61,567 nucleotides of DNA from Treponema sp. GTDB lineage: Bacteria; Spirochaetota; Spirochaetia; Treponematales; Treponemataceae. The notes under the pieces are model-generated. The model was given only the letters and a program-made list of their open reading frames with translations. It did no database searches and was not told the DNA's origin. Below are positions 36,486 to 43,861 of the stretch, piece by piece (the stretch's first letter is position 1; every line of letters starts with the position of its first letter). A program made the position numbers and the translations under genes. Where the stretch lies: NCBI GenBank assembly GCA_024693045.1, contig JAILLQ010000017.1:1-61567 (forward strand), read 5' to 3'.

Positions 36486-36612
36486 ACTTGTAAATACTTA
36501 TAATACAAAGAAATAGAATGTATAATATTTACGGGATGACAAAAAAATATTATTAATATATAATTTTAATAGGGTTAGTTAATATAACTAGGGAAATTAT
36601 ATACATCAGGCA

Positions 36613-36646
36613 GCCAGTCAGATAATTTTCTGACTGGCTTTTTTTT
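36613..36646 (+). terminator. Strong rho-independent terminator after gyrA
   Basis: Perfect 9-bp stem GCCAGTCAG (36613-36621) / CTGACTGGC (36630-36638) followed by eight T residues. It lies 128 bp past gyrA, so a short 3' UTR or small RNA may precede it. Confidence 0.88.
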
Positions 36647-36664
36647 ATATTTGATTTTAAAAAG

Positions 36665-36696
36665 TTATCCACAAGTTATCCACATAATGTGTATAA
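36665..36696. promoter_or_regulatory. Cluster of three DnaA boxes
   Basis: TTATCCACA at 36665-36673 and 36676-36684 (perfect consensus, 11 bp apart) and, on the other strand, TTATACACA at 36688-36696. It sits between the gyrA terminator and the parS array. It could be part of the origin or a DnaA-binding regulatory site. Confidence 0.65.
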
Positions 36697-36710
36697 CTTG
36701 TGTTTAAATT

Positions 36711-37293
36711 TGTTTCATGTGAAACAGGCATACAATAAGTATTTTGGAAAAGTTTCACATGAAACAAAAATGCAAATTGATTTTTGAAATGGTGTTTCAC
36801 ATGAAACAGTTTGTATATTTAATAATTTAGTTTCATGAGAAACAAAACTTATTTCACTTTTCTTATAATGTTTCACATGAAACAAACAAATATCTAAGTC
36901 CATAATAAAGTATTGAAATTGTTAAAAGAAATAGTGTTTCACGTGCAACAAATTTTATCTCTTTCAAATTGAATTATTTTTTATACTTAAAAGGGTTGAA
37001 AAATTTATTGTTTCACATGGAACATTTGGTAAGAAATTAAATCTCTAAAAATAGTTTCACATGAAACAAAAGTAAAAATATAAGGTTTCATGTGAAACAC
37101 ATAGATTAAAGAAAATTATAATTAAAGAACTTATAGGATGTTTCATGTGAAACAAATTAGTTTAATAAGTAATCAATTGTTTCACGAGAAACATATTTTT
37201 ATATAAACGATTGATAATTAGATAAAAAGGGTAGGTTAGTTTGTTTCATGTGAAACAAGTAAATACGATTAGTAATAAGTTTCATGTGGAACA
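36711..37293. repeat. Array of 13 parS-like palindromes (candidate centromere)
   Basis: The 16-bp element matches the ParB site consensus TGTTTCACGTGAAACA with a CACATG or CATGTG core in most copies. Positions: 36711-36726, 36751-36766, 36793-36808, 36829-36844, 36869-36884, 36935-36950, 37009-37024, 37053-37068, 37084-37099, 37139-37154, 37178-37193, 37242-37257, 37278-37293. Copies 4 and 11 have a GAG in place of GTG in the right arm; copies 6, 7 and 13 have one change in the right arm. Gaps are 15-58 bp and not periodic. No gene fits in this stretch. parS sites near oriC load ParB for chromosome segregation; the parAB genes are not in this window. Confidence 0.85.
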
Positions 37294-37490
37294 ATGGTAT
37301 AAAAATAACAAATTATTGATAGTTAATAAAAGTATTAACTATCGATTTTTAATTAGATAAAAAAAAGGAGTACTTTGAAGTTGAGAATAAATCAGTAAAT
37401 AAAATATAAATTTGGATTTGTATTTAAAGTAAATTTGAATTTGTGCCGAAAATTTGAAATTTGATTGAATTTTCTAGAAGGTAGTTTGGC
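37294..37490. other. AT-rich non-coding stretch with a perfect 11-bp hairpin
   Basis: Very AT-rich and without a credible gene. GATAGTTAATA (37318-37328) and TATTAACTATC (37333-37343) form a perfect inverted repeat with a 4-base loop. It may be an unwinding element next to the DnaA boxes and parS array or a weak terminator. Nothing else is seen. Confidence 0.45.
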
Positions 37491-37519
37491 AAAAAAAAAT
37501 CCCCGAATTAAATCGGGGA
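37491..37519 (-). terminator. Terminator behind the proC fragment
   Basis: TCCCCGA (37500-37506) / TCGGGGA (37513-37519); read leftward it runs into nine T residues (37491-37499). It is probably the ancestral terminator of the proBAC operon. Confidence 0.85.
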
Positions 37520-37535
37520 CAGAAATAAGAAAAAC

Positions 37536-37637
37536 TTATTTTCCGAAATTTACAGATTTTTCGTACGCTTTTGTAACAGCTTCTATAACTGAATGACGGA
37601 ATCCGTTTGCTTCAAGGGCGGCAACACCTTCAATTAT
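37536..37637 (-). pseudogene. 3' fragment of proC (32 codons)
   Basis: On the reverse strand this reads IEGVAALEANGFRHSVIEAV then TKAYEKSVNFGK and a stop. The intact ProC at 52037-52840 ends in the same words, with only two residue changes (SL for NF), while the DNA shows many silent changes. The similarity stops abruptly on the upstream side. It has its own terminator. This is a duplicated gene end marking the left boundary of the accessory region. Confidence 0.9.
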
Positions 37638-37676
37638 TCATTCAATTAAGTTGATATTTATTTTCAATAAAGGGTC

Positions 37677-38276
37677 TTAATCAAAAAATTTAAAAGAATC
37701 GTAATTTGTGAACAGGGCGCTGTCGGACTTTGTTGTACCGTCGGGATTAACACCAGCAAAACTGATGTCTTTGAAGAGGAATGAACGTACAACTAATCCT
37801 TGGCCTTTTTTATAAAAAAAGTCGGCATAGATGTAATTGTAGCCTTCTGCGTACTTGGATGTTGGGGATTTGATAAATGCATTGAATCCGCAGTCTCCGT
37901 TGAATTCGCCTTTTACATCATTGTCGCCGTAGGGTGTAAGTCCTTTTGAAGGAAAATCATAGCCTGCGATGTTTTTTGTGCAAACAAGTGACCAGATGTA
38001 GGCCTGCATTTTGGCATTGGACTCGTCTGTGCCGGTGTCTGTAAAAAGTGAGTAACGCAGTTCACCTTCTTCATCGCCTTTTTTGATTTTGTAAGTTCTG
38101 GTTACGGCAATATCTGGATTTTCTTTTGATTCAACTAGAGTCATGTCGGGTGTTTCAATGTAATCGATGTTGAATTCTTCCGGTGATTGTGTAATTGTAA
38201 ACCGCATCTTTGCCATTTCGGCGAATGTAGTTGCTGCTGCGAGTAAGAGTAAGATTGTGATCAGGTGTTTTTTCAT
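37677..38276 (-). CDS. Exported protein of unknown function
   Basis: A 199-aa protein with a cleavable signal peptide (MKKHLITILLLLAAATTFAE) and no lipobox. Two cysteines (LVCTKN, GDCGFN) could form a disulfide in the periplasm. No family is recognised. It is the last leftward gene of the island, 171 bp after the nearest upstream gene; that gap holds nothing evident. Confidence 0.65.
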   Translation of the reverse strand: MKKHLITILLLLAAATTFAEMAKMRFTITQSPEEFNIDYIETPDMTLVESKENPDIAVTRTYKIKKGDEEGELRYSLFTDTGTDESNAKMQAYIWSLVCTKNIAGYDFPSKGLTPYGDNDVKGEFNGDCGFNAFIKSPTSKYAEGYNYIYADFFYKKGQGLVVRSFLFKDISFAGVNPDGTTKSDSALFTNYDSFKFFD

Positions 38277-38447
38277 TTGTAAATCTCCAAAATTGTTTTA
38301 TACGTAAGAGTTTGATATAGTTGTTTATTACCGAATGTATAATTTATATTCATCGGGTAGTTTATACATAAAATCATTAGTTGCGATAATTTTTTTATCT
38401 TTTGATGATATTTGGTTATTTCCGTAAACAAAGATTCCACAGAAATT

Positions 38448-39035
38448 CTATTTCCACAAATCGGTGTAAAAACCTTCTTTGACTTTGCCTTTATAGCAGA
38501 ATTTAAATTTTTCATCTCGTCTAGAAAGTATATCTTTTCCTTCTGTTCGATCGGCAACTCCAGCAACTTCTATTGTGTTATCTGGATTAATTTTGAGATA
38601 TATTTCTTCAATAAACAGATAATCATCATTATTATCATAGATATAATGACCTTCAAGATTACCATCCCATAATTCATAAGGAGTTGTATATTCTGCTGGT
38701 TCAAAAGGAGTATCATACATAGAAAAATAAACACATTTAATATTTTTGCCAGACTGTTTCACAATGTCTGAATCTTCATTAAAGTTTTCATTTCCTAATA
38801 CAATTACCCTATTATTCCATTTATCCCAGGAATATGTACATTTTACATATTCAGAAGACGCGTAGTATTCATCGGTATATTCAGGATTTTTTTCTCTTTT
38901 TTCGATTTTCCTTATTATGGAAGAGTACCCTGCATCTGTTATATCTTCAGTAACTGTTTTAGTATTCTTTGATTTGCCATTCATACAACCAGTAATAAAA
39001 AGAATTATGGAGAGAATCATTAATAGTTTTTTCAT
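38448..39035 (-). CDS. Lipoprotein, paralogue of the upstream gene (possible immunity protein)
   Basis: A 195-aa lipoprotein (signal ends at ITGC, residue 17). From about residue 95 it aligns with the gene just upstream: KCVYFSMYDTPFEP versus KCVYFTLYTGELKP, EVAGVADR versus HIKGVARL, KFCYKGKVKEGFYTDLW versus KFTYDGPVSKGLFLDLW. The two are one base apart, a tandem divergent duplication. It sits at the tail of the C39-like effector cluster and may be an immunity or accessory protein; that is inference from place and lipidation. Confidence 0.65.
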   Translation of the reverse strand: MKKLLMILSIILFITGCMNGKSKNTKTVTEDITDAGYSSIIRKIEKREKNPEYTDEYYASSEYVKCTYSWDKWNNRVIVLGNENFNEDSDIVKQSGKNIKCVYFSMYDTPFEPAEYTTPYELWDGNLEGHYIYDNNDDYLFIEEIYLKINPDNTIEVAGVADRTEGKDILSRRDEKFKFCYKGKVKEGFYTDLWK

Positions 39036-39036
39036 T

Positions 39037-39576
39037 TTATTTCTCCAAAATTTTGTAGGAGGGGTTTGGCCATAAGTCTAAAAACAAGCCTTTTGAAACT
39101 GGACCGTCATAAGTAAATTTTAAGATTTTTCCAGATTTTCTTGAGGAATTATGTTCATACAGGCGTGCAACACCTTTTATGTGAACCATTTTTCCATCAA
39201 ACTCACATTCCAAGGGTGAATCTAATTTAAATTCAAGTTCATAACCGTGATCAATATATCCGCCTTCAAAAGCACCGTCTTCAGATCTCAGTTCTGTGAT
39301 ACCAGGCTTTAGTTCACCTGTATAAAGGGTAAAATATACGCATTTCGAATTTAATGATTCGTTTTTTAGATATTTTGATTTAGGTTCAAAAGAGTCATCT
39401 CCCAGAATAATAGAATGCCCTGTAGGCCTCCCATTAGCATATTTTTCCGTTGTATAAATGCATGATGTAAACTTTTCAACATAATCAGCTTTGATATCGG
39501 TAAAATTTTCATAAGACTCTGCATAACAAAAAATACATAAAAATAGAATTATCAAGAAAAAAATTCCTTTTTTCAT
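39037..39576 (-). CDS. Exported protein, paralogue of the following lipoprotein
   Basis: A 179-aa protein with a signal peptide (MKKGIFFLIILFLCIFCYAE). The predicted mature part contains FEGGYIDHGYELEFKLDSP and ends GPVSKGLFLDLWPNPSYKIL. The last 28 codons plus the following start codon are repeated almost exactly, inverted, at 50698-50781 (81 of 84 bases identical). This shows recent recombination of cassettes in the island. Function unknown. Confidence 0.65.
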   Translation of the reverse strand: MKKGIFFLIILFLCIFCYAESYENFTDIKADYVEKFTSCIYTTEKYANGRPTGHSIILGDDSFEPKSKYLKNESLNSKCVYFTLYTGELKPGITELRSEDGAFEGGYIDHGYELEFKLDSPLECEFDGKMVHIKGVARLYEHNSSRKSGKILKFTYDGPVSKGLFLDLWPNPSYKILEK

Positions 39577-39625
39577 AATTTTCCTCTTTGGTTTTGATAT
39601 AGCTTAAATTACAAACTTCTACTAA

Positions 39626-40141
39626 TTAAATATGAAAAAATCTATACGCATCTGTATATTTTACATAATAACGTTCAATAACACATCCAAAATGCTCATC
39701 AAAAAATGATTCTTTTTTTACTGCTATTTCTTTGCACCACTCAATTCTATAAGCCAAACCATTTCCTACATCTCTATCTTCATCAAATGCATCCTTATAA
39801 ATATCAAAGTACTCTTCCTTCATATAACTTGGATCATATGATGAACATAAAAAAACTACCTGTCTATTTGTTCTTAAATCTGTTAAATATGCATGATAAT
39901 TATCATCATAGCCAAACTCATAAGCAGGTTTTAAGTGTTCATACACCTTATATTCTGTTAAATCCATGTTATAACTTTTTTCAGGCTCAAATGGAATTTT
40001 ATTTGTATTTTCTATTATAGAGACTTCTTTTACAGTTTCTTCAGTCATTCCAATTTTTGATTCTGTTTTTTTACTACATGAAAATAATAAATTCAAAAAA
40101 AACAATAAAGATATTGTGATAATTTTTTGTTTTTTATTCAT
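39626..40141 (-). CDS. Putative immunity lipoprotein of the C39-like effector at 40192
   Basis: A 171-aa lipoprotein (signal ending at LLFSC). It shares two landmarks with the proteins at 42084 and 50087: YLTDLRTNRQVVFLC in the middle and RYYVKYTDAY at the C-terminus. In each of the two effector loci such a lipoprotein directly follows a C39-like cargo gene in the same direction (here 50 bp away). Pairing and periplasmic location suggest self-protection against a secreted effector; there is no direct evidence. Confidence 0.6.
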   Translation of the reverse strand: MNKKQKIITISLLFFLNLLFSCSKKTESKIGMTEETVKEVSIIENTNKIPFEPEKSYNMDLTEYKVYEHLKPAYEFGYDDNYHAYLTDLRTNRQVVFLCSSYDPSYMKEEYFDIYKDAFDEDRDVGNGLAYRIEWCKEIAVKKESFFDEHFGCVIERYYVKYTDAYRFFHI

Positions 40142-40191
40142 TCCAAACCTCCAAAATGACGGTTTATTAAAAAATAAACCGTCATTAAAAT

Positions 40192-41019
40192 TTATTTTCT
40201 AGTTATAGTAAATGTTGCAATCTTATCAATTTTAAATTCATTTTTAGAATTATCTGCATTTCCAAAAACATAAGATCTTCCAACATCATTATTACTAGAA
40301 CCATCATAAGTAAAAACCAATCTTCCATTACTATCTGTTGTAAAACCTTCTAATACAACCCAATGATGCTTCTCAGTACCATTTCCGTCAAAATCACCGC
40401 AAGCCCTTGCTAGAACATAGGTGTCACCTCTATTTGAAGCCTCAATAAACCTTTCTGCATTAAGACTATCTTGATACCAATTAGATTCAATATTATATTC
40501 TTTTCCGAGATAATACTCCATTCCAGCTTCAATTTCTTCAAATGACAAAAGACCATCAGAGTTTTTATCTACATGTTTATTAATATCACGCAAATATATT
40601 TGTTTACCACTTTTTTCTGATATTACCTTTGCAGTACAAGTCATTAAACAACCTGATTTAGAAAAAGAATAATTTCCATTCATTTCTGAATCATGAGTTT
40701 GTGCTATTGCAGAAGTTTCACTGTAAAATGGATTTATTTCAACATTACCATCTTTGTAATACTGCATTGTCAACTTATCCGCATACGAACCATCCGTTAT
40801 CTGTCCAAAGTTACCTGATGATGGAATTGTTGGAGTAGTTGTACCCCCAGTACTTGTTCCTCCACAAGTTCCGGTGCCAGTTGACGTTGTTGTTGTAGAA
40901 CCTGTTTCTCCGTTTGTTTTACCGGTACTGCCAGTTCCGTTTTTTTCTTGCCATATTCCTCCGAAAAGTTCCGGAATAGCAAGCTGCCTTTTTACGCACG
41001 GCGAAAAAAGTGCATCCAT
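40192..41019 (-). CDS. Second C39-like (papain-fold) putative effector
   Basis: A 275-aa protein. Residues 1-21 end in PELFGG, a possible double-glycine leader that differs from the leader of the 42597 protein; the ribosome site is poor, so the 5' end may be rearranged. Residues 22-68 are Gly/Ser/Thr-rich, with one TGTCGG. The segment FGQITDGSYADKLTMQYYK is identical to the other cargo. The C39-like domain has candidate nucleophile Cys124 (SKSGCLMT) and His219 (KHHWVVLEGF). An EF-hand-like loop (D151-E162) lies between, and a DFDGNG loop precedes the His. Predicted substrate of the C39-type exporter, perhaps a secreted cysteine peptidase. Confidence 0.68.
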   Translation of the reverse strand: MDALFSPCVKRQLAIPELFGGIWQEKNGTGSTGKTNGETGSTTTTSTGTGTCGGTSTGGTTTPTIPSSGNFGQITDGSYADKLTMQYYKDGNVEINPFYSETSAIAQTHDSEMNGNYSFSKSGCLMTCTAKVISEKSGKQIYLRDINKHVDKNSDGLLSFEEIEAGMEYYLGKEYNIESNWYQDSLNAERFIEASNRGDTYVLARACGDFDGNGTEKHHWVVLEGFTTDSNGRLVFTYDGSSNNDVGRSYVFGNADNSKNEFKIDKIATFTITRK

Positions 41020-41043
41020 AAAGCATCTATTTTTCTATATTTG

Positions 41044-41760
41044 CTACCTATAGTCTGCCCAAAGAAGTTCTTCACAGATTATTTCTTCAGGAGTAAAAAG
41101 AATTGGCCCTCCTATTCCATTGCACAAATATTTTGTATTTATCCAGCCTTTCTGATTTTCGTATGTTACATAAAGCCATTTATAATCTGCTGTAATTGCA
41201 GAAGCATCAAGTTCTACATCGTTAAATATTTCTGAAAGCACTTCAGAATTAAAGGATGGACGCCCATGAATTTTTGCAGGATCATTTGATAAACTTTCAA
41301 AAGTATAGGTTCGTTTTAGATTTAGAATTTTGACATTAGAACCATCTATATTTATTTCTTCTTTATGACTAAAATTTCCATCTTTGTATGGATTAGATAA
41401 AATTTGGATAAAACCTGGTCTATTGTCTGGTAATTTTACAAAAAGACATGATGTTCCAAACTTTTTAGAATACAATACATTTTGAATTTTTATCTCATCA
41501 CCTGGTTTGGTAATATAAATCACATTCTCCTGCTTAAAAGAAAACGGTTTAGAACGAACTTCAATTTTCTGATCAGAAATTGAAAGTATCTGATTATGTT
41601 CTATTATTTCAATCTGTCCAATTCTTTCTTTATCTTCTTTGGAAATTTGAATTTCTGTTCCCATTATTTTTTTTACTCGTGCGAATAAACCTTTCTCTTT
41701 AGAGGAGCAGGCAAATAAACAAATCACAAACAGTACAAAAAAAAATAAATTCCTTTTCAT
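41044..41760 (-). CDS. Lipoprotein with SH3-like C-terminal region
   Basis: A 238-aa lipoprotein (lipobox LFAC near residue 17). The C-terminal third resembles a bacterial SH3 domain: RPSFNSEVLSEIFNDVEL then KWLYVTYENQKGWINTKYL. Such domains often bind peptidoglycan or peptides. It lies between a truncated and an intact C39-like gene, so it could be an immunity protein or an orphan accessory gene. Confidence 0.6.
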   Translation of the reverse strand: MKRNLFFFVLFVICLFACSSKEKGLFARVKKIMGTEIQISKEDKERIGQIEIIEHNQILSISDQKIEVRSKPFSFKQENVIYITKPGDEIKIQNVLYSKKFGTSCLFVKLPDNRPGFIQILSNPYKDGNFSHKEEINIDGSNVKILNLKRTYTFESLSNDPAKIHGRPSFNSEVLSEIFNDVELDASAITADYKWLYVTYENQKGWINTKYLCNGIGGPILFTPEEIICEELLWADYR

Positions 41761-41825
41761 ACAATACCTTCTAATTTTTAAGCTATCTTCAATAAAAAAT
41801 TATAAAATATAGCTTAATGTATACT

Positions 41826-42083
41826 TTATTTTCTTGTTATCGAAACAGTTTCAATTCTAGAAATTCCGAAAACTTTATTATCGGTATTCTGGTCTGATGT
41901 TCCAAGTATATAACTTCTACCATTATCATTATCAATTGTTCCATCATAAGTAAAACTTACTTTTCCAGCAGTATTTACGTTATAAACTTCTAAAACAACC
42001 CAATGTCCGCCATAACAGTCAGGGGCAAAACCTAAAACATATGTTACAGAGACTGAAGAAGCTCCCACTAAATAAAGTCCAAC
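41826..42083 (-). pseudogene. C-terminal remnant of a third C39-like effector
   Basis: The open frame begins right after the stop of the upstream lipoprotein gene and, from a GTG, encodes 80 aa. It aligns with the C-terminal ~85 residues of both intact cargos: GGHWVVLEVY (His part), FTYDGTIDNDNGRSYILG, and the same ending SITRK. The leader, low-complexity region and catalytic Cys are missing. It is most likely a 5'-deleted paralogue or a silent tail cassette. Confidence 0.75.
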
Positions 42084-42488
42084 TCACATATGAAAAAGAA
42101 AATAAACTTTTTCATATGTGACATAATATCGAGTTATATTTGATTTAAAATGTTTACTATAAATCACCTCACTGTTTGTAGACTTCTTTTTGCATACCTC
42201 CATTCTTGATTTTACAGAATAATCGCCAAATTCTGAATAAGAATCATGTTTATCATTTTTATAATGCTTCAACAGATCTTCTTTTGAATAGTCACTATAT
42301 GGCACATCATCACAGATAAACACTATTTGTTCTTTACTTCTTGTATCCGTCAAATATACATTATTTCTAGAATCAAACCCAACTTCATAATAAATCCATT
42401 TTGTACAATGAAAATTATAATCTTCTTTTGCAGAACAAGAAAAAAAAGAAAATATTAACAATATCAAAAATCGTATAGTCTTTGTCAT
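42084..42488 (-). CDS. Putative immunity lipoprotein of the main cargo
   Basis: A 134-aa lipoprotein (signal to FFSC near residue 18). It carries VYLTDTRSKEQIVFIC and C-terminal RYYVTYEKVY, matching the lipoproteins at 39626 and 50087. It follows the 412-aa cargo gene by 108 bp in the same direction. Cognate immunity is inferred from this repeated pairing. No family is recognised from memory. Confidence 0.6.
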   Translation of the reverse strand: MTKTIRFLILLIFSFFSCSAKEDYNFHCTKWIYYEVGFDSRNNVYLTDTRSKEQIVFICDDVPYSDYSKEDLLKHYKNDKHDSYSEFGDYSVKSRMEVCKKKSTNSEVIYSKHFKSNITRYYVTYEKVYFLFHM

Positions 42489-42596
42489 TTTACTCCTACT
42501 ATATTATACAAAATAATACTTACGATGGTATAGTTTATATGTTTATAAAAAAAACAAAACCTAGACCACCGTAAAAAATATTAATTAAACATATTC

Positions 42597-43835
42597 CTAT
42601 TTACTAATATGTATTGTAATAATTTTATCAACTGAATATTCATTATTTGTCAAATCTTCAGCCCCAAAAACATAGTGACGACCATTATCATTATCACTAG
42701 TGCCGTCATATTCAAAATATAACCGACCTTTATCATCTGTAGTGTAACCTTCAAGCAGAACCCAATGATAATCATCCCGTATACCATTTTCATTAACATC
42801 ATCAATCAAAGCTCGTGCTAAAACATATTCACCATTTTTTGCACATTCAGCAAATTTTTCTTTTGTTAATTGCTTTTCCCAATAGTCAGTTTTGACTTCG
42901 AAACCTTCACCAAGTATATCTTGTAATCCTTTTGAAATCTCATCATATTCCAATAAACCATCTTTGTTAATATCACATTTTTCATTAATTTCTGTTAATT
43001 TAATTTCTTTTCCTGAAACTTCAGAGGCAACTTTTGCAACATCAGTCATTAAACATCCTTCCTTCGAGAAAAGTTCCTCTTTTCCATTCATGGAGTCATC
43101 AAAAAAATCTGTAAACACTCCATACTTTTCTTTATTTTTCTTATAATACTGCATCGTAAGCTTATCCGCATAACTACCATCAGTAATCTGACCAAACGAA
43201 CCGCTTGTTTTATCTATCGTATCATCTGGATTTGTTATTTCTCCACCAGTTTCTCCATCGTCAGGAGTTTCTGTTCCGCCGCAAATGCCCCCACCGTTTG
43301 GTATATCAGTACCGCCGGTTCCTGTATCACTGCCATCATCGCTTGGTGGTATATGTGTTCCTCCGTCTTTTCCAGGGCAAGTTCCGCCACCATGAGAAGG
43401 ATTGGAGCTTGTTGTGGAAGGTCCTTGTCCATCGGGATTATTAGATTTCCCCGATGAAGAATCAGGAGAAGAGGAGGCTGTACTGCAACTTCCGCCACCT
43501 GAAGAGCTGGAAGAATTATTTGCTGCTTTGTTATTATTTGTCTTTGTGCAATCTATAGGACCAAAAGGGTGTTTTTCTCCATAGTTGTCTGTCCAAATTC
43601 CATAGTCTTTCCCATAATAATCCCATGTTCCTGAAGGGCGCTTTACTGTTCGAACAGGTTGACTTGTATTATCACCACTAGAACCGCCACCATTAGAGTC
43701 GCCATAAGATGACGATGTCGGATCAGAAGCATTATTACTTGGTCCCGTTGTTGCTCCCCCACAAGGACTTCCCCCATTTACTGCAAGCAGCCCTTTGGTG
43801 TCCAGCTGCAAAAAATCACTTAGGTTAAATTTCAT
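42597..43835 (-). CDS. Double-glycine-leader cargo: GGGxC-repeat protein with C39-like domain
   Basis: A 412-aa protein. Residues 1-22 form a leader ending QLDTKGLLAVNGG, a classic cut site for C39 peptidases. Residues 23-215 are Gly/Ser/Asn/Thr-rich with Cys25 and three GGGxC motifs (Cys117, Cys153, Cys185). The C-terminal domain (216-412) looks like peptidase C39_2: Cys261 (KEGCLMT) and His357 (DDYHWVLLEGY), with an EF-hand-like loop D288-E299 and DVNENG at 346-351. It lies 26 bp behind a radical SAM/SPASM gene and downstream of a C39 exporter, adaptor and TolC channel, so it is the likely exported and perhaps modified substrate. Function as toxin or protease is inferred. Confidence 0.75.
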   Translation of the reverse strand: MKFNLSDFLQLDTKGLLAVNGGSPCGGATTGPSNNASDPTSSSYGDSNGGGSSGDNTSQPVRTVKRPSGTWDYYGKDYGIWTDNYGEKHPFGPIDCTKTNNNKAANNSSSSSGGGSCSTASSSPDSSSGKSNNPDGQGPSTTSSNPSHGGGTCPGKDGGTHIPPSDDGSDTGTGGTDIPNGGGICGGTETPDDGETGGEITNPDDTIDKTSGSFGQITDGSYADKLTMQYYKKNKEKYGVFTDFFDDSMNGKEELFSKEGCLMTDVAKVASEVSGKEIKLTEINEKCDINKDGLLEYDEISKGLQDILGEGFEVKTDYWEKQLTKEKFAECAKNGEYVLARALIDDVNENGIRDDYHWVLLEGYTTDDKGRLYFEYDGTSDNDNGRHYVFGAEDLTNNEYSVDKIITIHISK

Positions 43836-43861
43836 CTCTTTCCTCCATTATGAAACTTACT

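Noticed and set aside
36486..36612. Small RNA between gyrA and its terminator
   Set aside because: The 127-bp stretch ends in a strong terminator but no separate promoter could be placed with confidence; a gyrA 3' UTR is the simpler reading.
36711..37293. Repeats resembling a CRISPR array
   Set aside because: Repeat units are only 16 bp, perfectly palindromic in most copies, the gaps vary from 15 to 58 bp, and no cas genes are present. The match to parS explains them better.
38273..38566. 97-codon leftward ORF next to the 38448 lipoprotein gene
   Set aside because: It overlaps the 3' part of the lipoprotein gene in another frame, has no signal, ribosome site or recognisable motif, and looks like a shadow.
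43235..43498. ORFs in other frames of the cargo low-complexity region
   Set aside because: The Gly/Ser/Asn-rich DNA keeps several frames open; only the frame with the leader and the C39-like domain is credible.
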